Shown here in pieces: positions 7,096 to 14,536 of a stretch of DNA of 38,957 nucleotides. Both the position numbers and the translations under genes were made by a program. Location of the stretch: positions 1 to 38,957 of the forward strand of contig CANQYL010000007.1 in assembly GCA_947628035.1 (NCBI GenBank), written 5' to 3'. The notes beneath the pieces were generated by a model that was not told the DNA's origin, did not search any database, and worked only from the letters and a program-made list of their open reading frames with translations. Each line of letters starts with the position of its first letter. The first letter of the stretch is position 1. Origin of the DNA: an uncultured Akkermansia sp. (GTDB lineage: Bacteria > Verrucomicrobiota > Verrucomicrobiia > Verrucomicrobiales > Akkermansiaceae).

Positions 7096-8619
7096 ATGTC
7101 AAAAATCTGTTACCCCCCCCCTGTTTTGTTATTGATTCATTGTAAACATTTTATAATTCTTACCTTGGCGGGTGTTCTGATACTTGCAGGGGCGGCGGGC
7201 TTTGTGCTCGGTGGGATGGCACATGCCGCAGACGCGCCCGGGGGAGCTTCACAACCGCCGGAGCAGGAAACTTGGCAGATGCGAGCGCTTCATCTCATAG
7301 GTGAGGATACGGAGGACGGAAGGAAGGCAGCTATGGAGCTGTTGCAGGAGAAGGCTGAGTCCGGAGATGCTCGTGCGCAAGCGGCGGTCGGTCTTCAAAC
7401 ATATCTCGCCAAGGGTAGGGAGCAGAGAAAGAGCGAGGATCTGGAACAACTGGAAGCCGAGGCGAACAAGGGTTTGCTGGAAGCCATGGAGGCTTACCTC
7501 GTGTGCAATTTCGGTATGCCGGAAAACGAGGACAAAATGAAGCAGTTGGCGGATAAGGCTGTCGAACATAAGAGTGTTATCGGGTTCATTGTTCAGCGGT
7601 ATCTGGCACGGGATGAGTCGAATGTCGATGTTTTTGATGAGGTTTATGAGGAATCAGGTTTTAAGGCTGCAGGCAAAGAAGTCAAAAAAAGAATCAAAAA
7701 ATCGTACCCGAATTGGGCATGGGCATCACTCAAGCAGGGTTGCAGACCTCTGTTGAAGAAAGTGGGGGAAGAGCTGGGACTCGCTCCTTCCGGCGAGGTA
7801 TGGGGCTGTGAAAAGGAAGGAATTGAGTACTTGGATACTGCGGCTCAGCAGGGTTCGTTTAACGCTCTGCAGACTTTTTTGTCCATAGCGGAAGCACTCG
7901 CGATATATCCCAACCGCCTCAAGGAGGTTACCCAATATATGAAATATGCAAGCCTGGTTGACAATTTTGACCCGCCGGGTCTGGATAATCAGCGTAAAGG
8001 CTACGACGAAGAATACGTGGCTGAACTGATGTCACATCTCGAAACAATCAAGGGCCACAGCGAAGACAATGCCGTAGGCAAGGCTGCTGACGAGCAGATG
8101 AGGGTTCTCAAAAAAATAGCAGAACGGATGAACATGGATGCCAACGAGAATCACCCGGGAGTGGATGACGATGCGTGGTTGCGCAAAGCGGCGGAAAGTG
8201 GTTCCCCGACGGCTGTGAAGATATTGGGAGAACAACTGCTTGCGGATCCTGGAAAGGCCTCAGAATACAAGAAGATAATGGAAAAGGCGCTCAAGCACAA
8301 GGCTTGGAATGCCGCGTACTACTTGGGTCACTTGTGTGCGTCCGGTGCAAACGGGGCGAAAGATCCCAAGAAAGCGTTTGAATACTATTGCGTCAGCCGG
8401 GATCACGCCGGGGTGAAGGCCTCGTATGCAGTGGTACACTCGTATCTCTTCGGCATAGGAACGACGAAAAGCGTCAAAAAAGCCCGACTGGCGCTGCGTA
8501 CCATGTTGTGGAACGCTTTGGATTCGTACAGCATGCCGGTCACCAGGGCAATTGACGGCGGTACGCTGGCAAAGATGCTTACGGCCCACATCTTGCTCGG
8601 CAAAGATGCCAAAAAGTAA
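7096..8619 (+). CDS. Exported Sel1-like repeat protein
   Basis: About 507 residues. The first 45 residues hold one hydrophobic segment (LTLAGVLILAGAAGFVLGGM) ending AHAADA, a signal peptide or anchor. The body is alpha-helical with Sel1/TPR-like units, clearest near residues 60-100 (AMELLQEKAESGDARAQAAVGL) and again from about 355 to the C-terminus (WLRKAAESGSPTAVKILGEQ, AAYYLGHLCASGANGAKDPKKAFEYY, AVVHSYLFGIGTTKSVKKARLAL). Such repeats mediate protein-protein contacts. The upstream TTG at 7051 is in frame, but it lies in the promoter region, so the ATG was chosen. No partner can be named. It ends 9 nt before the convergent alr remnant. Confidence 0.75.
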   Translation: MSKICYPPPVLLLIHCKHFIILTLAGVLILAGAAGFVLGGMAHAADAPGGASQPPEQETWQMRALHLIGEDTEDGRKAAMELLQEKAESGDARAQAAVGLQTYLAKGREQRKSEDLEQLEAEANKGLLEAMEAYLVCNFGMPENEDKMKQLADKAVEHKSVIGFIVQRYLARDESNVDVFDEVYEESGFKAAGKEVKKRIKKSYPNWAWASLKQGCRPLLKKVGEELGLAPSGEVWGCEKEGIEYLDTAAQQGSFNALQTFLSIAEALAIYPNRLKEVTQYMKYASLVDNFDPPGLDNQRKGYDEEYVAELMSHLETIKGHSEDNAVGKAADEQMRVLKKIAERMNMDANENHPGVDDDAWLRKAAESGSPTAVKILGEQLLADPGKASEYKKIMEKALKHKAWNAAYYLGHLCASGANGAKDPKKAFEYYCVSRDHAGVKASYAVVHSYLFGIGTTKSVKKARLALRTMLWNALDSYSMPVTRAIDGGTLAKMLTAHILLGKDAKK

Positions 8620-8628
8620 ATGCCTCGG

Positions 8629-9044
8629 CTACCGCGTTCCTCCCTCCTGTCCGGAGGGGCGGTAGACACGTGGGACGCGGGCTGAGATGGAGGTGATGAC
8701 GTCAGAGGGGATGGTGTGAGCGCGGGCGGTGAGTTCCTGCCAGGGGACGTTCGGTCCCATGATTTCGACCCCATCGCCGGGCTTCACATCCTTCAAGTGG
8801 GTCACATCCACCATCACCTGATCCATCGTCACGCGACCCGGCACCGGGCAGTAAGAGTTGTTGAGGTACACGCATGCGCCCGTGTTGGAGAGGTAGTGCA
8901 GATAGCCGTCTCCGAAGCCGATGCCGATGGTGGCCACACGGGTATGCGCCGTGGTGATGTAAGTGTGGTTGTGGGACACGCCGTGGTTGTCCGGCAGCGT
9001 GCGCACGAGCGTGACGCGGCTGAACAAGGTGAGAGTGTTGCTTC
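8629..9044 (-). pseudogene. alr: Alanine racemase, C-terminal remnant
   Basis: Only the C-terminal beta domain of alanine racemase is present, from [19 protein letters not shown] to the end. It has the family landmarks [12 protein letters not shown], the catalytic-loop motif [16 protein letters not shown] (normally contributing the substrate-binding Met-Asp), PGDGVEIMG and the terminal [10 protein letters not shown]. The whole PLP barrel with its lysine is missing. Upstream of about 9045 the frame runs into the recombinase gene read out of frame, so there is no start of its own. It is continuous with the left-hand chromosome, suggesting that insertion of the recombinase-bearing element split the gene. 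The 5' part is not in this window. As read, this piece cannot be a functional racemase. Confidence 0.75.
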
Positions 9045-9047
9045 TCT

Positions 9048-10049
9048 TTAGCACACCAGCAGGGAGTCTTCCCGATGGTACACGCCTTCCATGGCAATGT
9101 AGCGCGTGCGCAACAGATCTGCTGAACGGTGCCCCATCTCCAACTGCAGCTCGGCGTAATTGCGGAAGGTTGCCAAGTGGTGTGTGGCAAAGGTGTGCCG
9201 AAGGACGTCCGGCTGCCAAGTGTCGAAGCCCGCCTCCCGATGCAGGAGGGCGCGGAGGCGTCGCCAGTTGGGAGGACAGATCCGCTCGCTCTCAGGACGT
9301 TGGATGCGCTGCAGGATGCGTGCCAGGGGCGGAAAGATGGTGACGTGCCGGGCGCCTCCGGTTTTGCTGTGGCGCGGAGCGATGCAGATGACGCCGTCAT
9401 CGATCCGCACATCACTCCAGCGCAACCGCTCCACCTCGTTCGGGCGCACGCCCGCGTAGAGCATGATGGCGGTCGCGGCGAGGCAGGCGCCGCCTTCGAA
9501 GGTCTCGGCGGTGTGCATCAACCGTCCGATTTCTTCCTTGTTCAGGATGCTGATGCGCTTTTCTTCGATGCGTTCCGGCTCGACCTTGTGCACCGGATTC
9601 TCTGCGCACCATCCCCGTTTGCAGGCGGTGGAGAAGACCCCGCTGAGGATGAGCCTTGCCTTGTTCCGCTGCCGCGGCGTGGCGAAAGCCTCTCGGATAT
9701 AATCCCGACATTCCTCGGCGGAAATGCTGCGCACGCGCCGATTCGCCAGCCCCTTGCAGCGTTTCATGAACCGTCTCGTGATGCAACGAAAGTCGCACAG
9801 AGTTCGTGCCCTCCTGTCCCTCCGTGCCTCCAGTGCCTCCTCCACGGCCCGGGCAAAGGTCACCGTCTTTTCGCACCGCCGCAGTTCTTCCTCTCCCGCC
9901 GCAATGCACGCCATGGCGCGCTTCACGCGTCCTCTCCCCGCCTCCAGCGCCCTCTTCGCCACCAACGCCGCTTCCAGCACATCCACACCCGTCTGCTGCA
10001 GCACCTCTATCGCTGCCAGCTCCATCGTTTTATTAGATTTCGTTTTCAT
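9048..10049 (-). CDS. Tyrosine recombinase / integrase
   Basis: A 333-residue site-specific recombinase. Residues about 60-160 form the SAM-like core-binding domain. The catalytic domain from about 165 contains Arg202 (AGVRPNE), Lys229 (RHSKTGG), Arg284 in [11 protein letters not shown], His307 (MGHRS) and the nucleophile Tyr317 (TRYIAM). The first histidine of the usual HxLRH box is Asp281 here, a tolerated but less common change. The stop lies 3-4 nt from the start of the truncated alr homology, so the gene marks the left edge of an inserted element. Repeats upstream of it (10060-10288) look like recombinase arm sites. The region is rich in Arg/Ala codons, unlike the A/T-rich cargo to its right. 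Confidence 0.9.
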   Translation of the reverse strand: MKTKSNKTMELAAIEVLQQTGVDVLEAALVAKRALEAGRGRVKRAMACIAAGEEELRRCEKTVTFARAVEEALEARRDRRARTLCDFRCITRRFMKRCKGLANRRVRSISAEECRDYIREAFATPRQRNKARLILSGVFSTACKRGWCAENPVHKVEPERIEEKRISILNKEEIGRLMHTAETFEGGACLAATAIMLYAGVRPNEVERLRWSDVRIDDGVICIAPRHSKTGGARHVTIFPPLARILQRIQRPESERICPPNWRRLRALLHREAGFDTWQPDVLRHTFATHHLATFRNYAELQLEMGHRSADLLRTRYIAMEGVYHREDSLLVC

Positions 10050-10364
10050 GTCGGTACGTATTTAGAATCCGTGTGCAAGAAAAAATATGACAGAAAAACA
10101 AAAATTACCAGACCTACATTTGGAGAACTGCTTCCACAAGAAAAGATAACCAACGAAAGCCCATAAAATGCTCCATTTGCCAGAAAAGAACTAACTCATA
10201 ATCAACAAAAGGGATCGAAAATGGTACGGATTCTAAATTCGGTAAACTCCCTCGTGAAGCCCCAAAATATGTGGAAGCAAATTCGGTAGTGAAGTACGTA
10301 TCAGGGAATGGTTATCGGCAACACAGAACTCGATTAAAAGAAAAAATCTTCATGAGATACGTTT
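10050..10364. promoter_or_regulatory. Integrase-proximal non-coding region with candidate arm or att sites
   Basis: 315 bp without a convincing gene, visibly A/T-rich. A 13-bp inverted pair ATTTAGAATCCGT (10060-10072) / ACGGATTCTAAAT (10226-10238) brackets most of it. A 10-bp direct repeat AAATTCGGTA occurs at 10235-10244 and 10279-10288, and ACGTAT recurs near 10056 and 10296. Such sets next to an integrase gene usually are arm-type recombinase sites, an excisionase operator or the integrase promoter. Which of these applies cannot be told from sequence alone. Confidence 0.5.
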
Positions 10365-11021
10365 ATGAATACGACAACGGAAAAACTGTTCGAGGCTTTG
10401 CAAAAGGAGACTGTCACTGCTAAACAGATACAGAAGCTCATTGCCGCCGGGGCGGATGTTGATGAGAGACAAGACCACATGTCTCCTCTGCAGTTTGCCA
10501 TAGACAGCGGGGCAGGCTTGTCTGCCATTAAAGCTTTGATCGATGCCGGTGCGGATGTGAATGCCTGCCTTGGTTGGGATGACTTAAGCGACGAAGAGCA
10601 GGATGATCCGCCGTATGACGCCATGCATGCGCCGTTGCAGCTCGCAGCCAGGAGGACAGATGATGAGGCGCCTGCCATTGTCGCTGCTTTGTGTGAGGCT
10701 GGCGCAGATCCCAATCTGCCCAGCGACGACCAAGGAACCGTTGCCCTGCATTTCGCTTATACACGTGGAGCCGTTGAAGCCCTCATCCTGCACGGGGCAG
10801 ACGTGAATGCCAGGGATAATTATGGCAGCACTCCCCTCGTGGCAATTTTTCAACGTAACACGGGTGTCGACTTCGATTGTATAAAAGCGCTTATCTACGC
10901 TGGTGCTGATCCCAGCCTCCGCGAGAGTGACAATAAGACCAATGCTTTTGACTATATCGATTCCTATTGCGAGCGTCACCCCGAAGTGAAGCGGGAGGAA
11001 TTGGTGGAATTGCTAGTATAA
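10365..11021 (+). CDS. Ankyrin-repeat protein
   Basis: A 218-residue cytosolic protein made of about five ankyrin repeats. The signature turns are KLIAAGADVDERQDHMSPLQ, ALIDAGADVNACLG, ALCEAGADPNLPSDDQG, LILHGADVNARDNYGSTPL and ALIYAGADPSLRESDN. An acidic insertion (DDLSDEEQDDPP) splits the third unit. Ankyrin stacks bind other proteins; no catalytic domain is attached. The start ATG has no Shine-Dalgarno sequence, as for most genes in this stretch. It is the first cargo gene behind the recombinase, and ankyrin repeats also appear at the end of the membrane cluster (14537-15484), hinting at a common partner. Confidence 0.85.
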   Translation: MNTTTEKLFEALQKETVTAKQIQKLIAAGADVDERQDHMSPLQFAIDSGAGLSAIKALIDAGADVNACLGWDDLSDEEQDDPPYDAMHAPLQLAARRTDDEAPAIVAALCEAGADPNLPSDDQGTVALHFAYTRGAVEALILHGADVNARDNYGSTPLVAIFQRNTGVDFDCIKALIYAGADPSLRESDNKTNAFDYIDSYCERHPEVKREELVELLV

Positions 11022-11066
11022 GCATGTTGGTCCCCAAATTACATCACTTCTTTATTTCCTCAAAAT

Positions 11067-11942
11067 ATGAAAAAAGAATATACTACTATCTCGAAAACAA
11101 CTGTTCGTAGACGTTCAGATCTCTGTTGGATGGATATTGATGTCAACAAATTGAAAGATGCTGCGGAAGAGGACGAAACCTTCTTTTTTGAGTGTATCAT
11201 CAATGGTATATGTTACAAATACCATCGAAAGGCGAATTTCTTACTTAAACATTTTGAGAAAAAGAATGTTGAAATCAAAAGTAATAAGCATAATGATGCA
11301 TACAGTTTTTACCTTGGTTATGAGTCAGGTAAAATATACCGTACCACATCCAAGAGAGATGTGACCGCCGTTTGCTCTTTGAAAAAGGGAGGTAAACTTC
11401 TCCAATTGGATGGCACTCTGAGACTATATTCCAACTTTGGTGCATTACATGTACTCGGTCGGCTCATTGCTCAGACTGCGATTTGGGTTCCTAAGAAAAT
11501 ACATGATAGTTGTAAGAACGGGAATTGTTATGCTGCCAATAGCAATGTTAAACGGGGCAAGGGCAAAATAAGAAGTGGCTTTGATCCTAGATATCCAAAC
11601 GTGCGACTTGATAGCAATTGTTATCCCAAGAGTCAAATGATAAGTGCTTTAAAATCTGTTTATAAGCTCACTGTTAAAAATTATCATTTATGTCATATTT
11701 GGAAGGACACTTGTCATGATCCACGCTATCATACTTGCTACGCTAATCTTGTTATGCTTCCCTCTGCCTTGGCATCTTTGACTGACTATGATGACTGGGT
11801 TCAAGATGTGTTAAAGTACAGAGCGTGGGAACTCTATGGATGGCATCCAGAAGAATCCTCCCGACCGAAGAAACCAAAGAATTATCCTAAAGACTGGGCT
11901 TACCCAATTCCAAAACAAAAGAAAACAAAGAAGGAGAAATAA
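11067..11942 (+). CDS. Putative HNH-type nuclease
   Basis: A 291-residue basic protein. Near residues 206-240 lies NYHLCHIWKDTCHDP, then YHTCYANLVMLPSALASLTD. This pattern (Cys209-His210 of a CHIW strand, a Cys-His pair, then an Asn-Leu-Val-Pro helix start with Asn227) resembles the His-...-Asn core of HNH/ββα-metal nucleases found in restriction-like proteins. The N-terminal 200 residues are unrecognised and include a lysine-rich DNA-binding-like stretch. The C-terminal tail is Lys/Pro-rich (PKKPKNYPKDW, KQKKTKKEK). It sits 45 bp behind the ankyrin gene. The nuclease call is by motif only; an alternative is a structural zinc-binding protein. Confidence 0.45.
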   Translation: MKKEYTTISKTTVRRRSDLCWMDIDVNKLKDAAEEDETFFFECIINGICYKYHRKANFLLKHFEKKNVEIKSNKHNDAYSFYLGYESGKIYRTTSKRDVTAVCSLKKGGKLLQLDGTLRLYSNFGALHVLGRLIAQTAIWVPKKIHDSCKNGNCYAANSNVKRGKGKIRSGFDPRYPNVRLDSNCYPKSQMISALKSVYKLTVKNYHLCHIWKDTCHDPRYHTCYANLVMLPSALASLTDYDDWVQDVLKYRAWELYGWHPEESSRPKKPKNYPKDWAYPIPKQKKTKKEK

Positions 11943-12019
11943 TCTTCCAATATCCTCCTCTTCAACCGTGTTGCGAGCAAATTTATGCCAATTTTCAACC
12001 AATTCAATCCTAAACAATT

Positions 12020-12640
12020 ATGACTACCAAAGATATTGTAGCAGATCAGGAGCTATCTAGAGATAACCTCTCCCCGAAAACAGAGGAGGATAATGTGCTA
12101 ACCTCTTCCCTAATGTCAGGCAGTGGAGAGGAACTACCTCAAGAACACGAGGCAACAGCCTCAACGGGAACAACCGATGCAGTAGGGGGAGAAATTTCTA
12201 AACCGAAGGAATCTTTCCCTTGGAGAAAGGTCCTTCTTTTCCCTTTTAAATTGTGTTGGCAGATTATAGTTTGGATTTCCCTCGCAGTTTGGTGGACAAT
12301 AAAGTATTCCTCAATTACTGCGTGGTTGATAATAAAATACTCATTCTTTACTATTTGGTGGCTGGTAAAATTTGCCGCGTTCATTATCGTCTTTTGTTTC
12401 GGAATTTTTTCGGGATTTATGGAGATATTAGGTGCGATAGGTTTTGGGGGAGTGGGAGCATTCTCAGATAGATGGGAACGGAAACCAGGTGAAACCTATG
12501 GTGAATATCAGCAGAGAATACGTGACCAGCATAATCGAGGCGTAGAAAGCGATAGACGAGCCAGAAAAGGTTCCTTTCGGCTTGCAGGTAAAATATGGCG
12601 TAGCTTGTGGGGAATATCCGAGGAGGAGGAAGAAGAATAG
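12020..12640 (+). CDS. Membrane protein with periodic Trp/Lys transmembrane motif
   Basis: A 206-residue protein I do not recognise. Residues 1-68 are Ser/Thr/Glu-rich, probably disordered and cytosolic. Residues about 70-150 are a long hydrophobic region containing three spaced copies of a W-x-[IV]-K-[YF] motif (WWTIKYSSIT, AWLIIKYSFF, WWLVKFAAF) about 11 residues apart, then a Gly/Phe-rich segment (FGIFSGFMEILGAIGFGGVG). The remainder is charged (KPGETYGEYQQRIRDQHNRG) and ends in six glutamates. Lysine repeated at 11-residue intervals within Trp-rich helices suggests amphipathic or interfacial helices rather than simple spans. It opens the membrane-protein cluster. Confidence 0.65.
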   Translation: MTTKDIVADQELSRDNLSPKTEEDNVLTSSLMSGSGEELPQEHEATASTGTTDAVGGEISKPKESFPWRKVLLFPFKLCWQIIVWISLAVWWTIKYSSITAWLIIKYSFFTIWWLVKFAAFIIVFCFGIFSGFMEILGAIGFGGVGAFSDRWERKPGETYGEYQQRIRDQHNRGVESDRRARKGSFRLAGKIWRSLWGISEEEEEE

Positions 12641-12726
12641 ATGTATTTAGCTTGATCATGATCCTGAGAGAAAAAGGGAAAGCATCCAGGAGATAGCGGG
12701 GAAACAGGCAAAATCAGTAATACTAC

Positions 12727-13335
12727 ATGAAAAAGATCATTTGGTTCGTACCTATTGTGACTGTGCTTGTTGGTCTAGCCTTCATCTTCTACCCAGAGAA
12801 GAGTGAGGAAGCGAAGCAATCACTAGAGGCGGCGGGGGCAGTAGCCGTGCAGAAGACGATATCTGCCCTGGAGGAGCGTGTGGGGAAAGCAGATGTAGCT
12901 TTGGAGCATTACAAGACGGCACTGCAGGCGAAGCGGGAATCCCTTATCCAGATCAAGACACTGAAAGCCGATTGCGAACGGCAGATCCAAGATTGCAAGG
13001 CGGCCGTGGCGGAAGGGGAGGGGCGCGGGAGCGACACCTCTGCCAAGCAGGCTGAGCTCAAGATGCTGGAGGAGCGACTTCCCTCGCTCACGGCGACCGC
13101 AGAGAAAGCGGAGAGTGGATACAAGCGGTTCCAGCTTGTGCTTAAGCGAAAGAGGATCGAGCTGGACACGTTGAAAGCAAAGATGCAGAGCCTCGGTGTT
13201 GAGCTTCGGGCAGCAGGAGGGTGCGATGCCGGCTTTGCGCTCCAAAAAGCTTGTCAACTAGAAAATGAGGTACGCAGTACCTGTAACCGTTTGGAAGCCG
13301 AGCTGGAAGTGCAGGCGATGGATGAAAATAATTGA
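12727..13335 (+). CDS. Membrane-anchored coiled-coil protein (paralogue 1)
   Basis: A 202-residue protein with an N-terminal transmembrane anchor (IIWFVPIVTVLVGLAFIFYP, residues about 4-23) followed by a nearly continuous alpha-helical coiled coil rich in Glu/Lys/Ala/Leu to the C-terminus. The coil starts at ISALEERVGKADVALEHYKT and has a small break near GEGRGSDTS (about residue 100). The overall arrangement recalls PspA-like coiled coils but with a membrane anchor; I claim no family. It is paralogous to the next gene: both have a xSALExxxxxxxxALxxx segment after the anchor and matching length. The ATG lacks a ribosome site. Function unknown. Confidence 0.65.
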   Translation: MKKIIWFVPIVTVLVGLAFIFYPEKSEEAKQSLEAAGAVAVQKTISALEERVGKADVALEHYKTALQAKRESLIQIKTLKADCERQIQDCKAAVAEGEGRGSDTSAKQAELKMLEERLPSLTATAEKAESGYKRFQLVLKRKRIELDTLKAKMQSLGVELRAAGGCDAGFALQKACQLENEVRSTCNRLEAELEVQAMDENN

Positions 13336-13345
13336 TAATAGAACT

Positions 13346-13945
13346 ATGGGCAAACTAATCGGAAAGATTGTAGGTGTTGTCTGTGTGATCGTACTCGTCG
13401 CTCTTGTATGTTCGCCAGCGGCACGAACCGAATTGGGGATTATATGTAAAGTGGTGACAGGACAATCCGTGTCAGCATTGGAATCTAAACTTGATCAGGG
13501 GACACTCGCTTTGCAACGATTCGATACGGAATACTCAAGAGCCGAGCAAAAGCTTGTGACGCTTAAACATCTCCAATTAGATGCGCAGCTGTGTCTGCGA
13601 CGTGCGCAAGAGAAAGCAACGAACTACCGTAATCAGGGCAAGGAGGAGCTCGCACTGCGCAATGATGAACAGTCCGCTTTTTATGAGAAACAGCTCGCCG
13701 GTTATGGGAAGTCGATTGAGTCGCGTACAAAAAAATTACAAGAATTGCGCACAATTCGTGATCGCGCACGCGAAGACGTGCGCCTCGCGCGGGAGCGTAT
13801 TGCCATGCTGAAAGCAACAAAGGATGCGCTTGATAATTCCGGGCAAGAAGAAATGCTCGAGAAGGCAAGCGAAAACGTGAGGAATTTGCAAAGTCACTGC
13901 AACAAGTTAAGTGCAGAAATCGATATTTTGAATATAGAGGACTGA
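13346..13945 (+). CDS. Membrane-anchored coiled-coil protein (paralogue 2)
   Basis: A 199-residue protein: transmembrane anchor at residues about 4-24 (IGKIVGVVCVIVLVALVCSP), then a short ELGIICKVVTG segment, then a coiled coil from VSALESKLDQGTLALQRFDT to the end. Alignment by eye with the preceding gene shows shared length, the SALE motif and similar heptad spacing, so the pair likely arose by tandem duplication and has diverged widely. The frame is open upstream, inside the previous gene, but the ATG at 13346 starts right before the anchor and only 10 nt after the previous stop. Its stop is 1 nt before the next start, pointing to one transcript. Confidence 0.65.
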   Translation: MGKLIGKIVGVVCVIVLVALVCSPAARTELGIICKVVTGQSVSALESKLDQGTLALQRFDTEYSRAEQKLVTLKHLQLDAQLCLRRAQEKATNYRNQGKEELALRNDEQSAFYEKQLAGYGKSIESRTKKLQELRTIRDRAREDVRLARERIAMLKATKDALDNSGQEEMLEKASENVRNLQSHCNKLSAEIDILNIED

Positions 13946-13946
13946 G

Positions 13947-14516
13947 ATGGAATACTTCCTGACATCCGAGTTCTGGTGTAATATGTTGTGGGTGGGACTT
14001 ATAGTTGTGTGTGTACTTGTATTCATCAGCGGATTCTTTTTCTGCAATAAATTATCAGAGGTTGGAGGCGGAGGATTATTTATAGCATTGTCTGTTGTTG
14101 CTTTCCTGTTTATCTCGGTTATATCACTTTTGGATGAGATCAAATTTCCATGTTTGTGGGATCATTACCGCGGACCAGTCATTATTTTGGCAAAAGAAGC
14201 TCCACTGTTGCACAACTATTTCATGGCGGTGAATAGATCTCTTGCGCGTACAGAAGAAGAAATAAAGAAACTCAACGCAGAGAAAGAAAATTCAGCTATG
14301 ACCGAGGCAAAAGATGTCTACAATGACCAAATAAAGAATCAAGAGAACAGGAAAAAGGAACTGGAAAATATGGGATATCGGGTTGAACAACTTGCTCAGC
14401 GATTGTATTTTTCAAAGTATCTGACCCGCTTGGGAAACCTGTCAGCCGATTCCGATATAGAGCGAGAACTGAGAGAAGTTCAGGAAGCCTGTGCACAGTT
14501 GGTTAATGAGGAATAG
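13947..14516 (+). CDS. Two-span membrane protein with coiled-coil domain
   Basis: A 189-residue unknown protein. Two transmembrane helices (about 13-33, VGLIVVCVLVFISGFFF, and 42-62, GGLFIALSVVAFLFISVI) flank a short Gly-rich turn. The soluble part from about residue 65 is helical, with a charged coiled coil (SLARTEEEIKKLNAEKENSA, YNDQIKNQENRKKELENM). It starts 1 nt after the stop of paralogue 2 and is followed after 2 nt by a potential TTG start of the next gene, so it is tightly embedded in the cluster. Confidence 0.65.
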   Translation: MEYFLTSEFWCNMLWVGLIVVCVLVFISGFFFCNKLSEVGGGGLFIALSVVAFLFISVISLLDEIKFPCLWDHYRGPVIILAKEAPLLHNYFMAVNRSLARTEEEIKKLNAEKENSAMTEAKDVYNDQIKNQENRKKELENMGYRVEQLAQRLYFSKYLTRLGNLSADSDIERELREVQEACAQLVNEE

Positions 14517-14536
14517 GATTGGTAGGCAAACGTATT

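Noticed and set aside
8629-9219. Complete short alanine racemase gene
   Set aside because: The part above about 9045 is out-of-frame recombinase sequence and the PLP-binding domain is absent.
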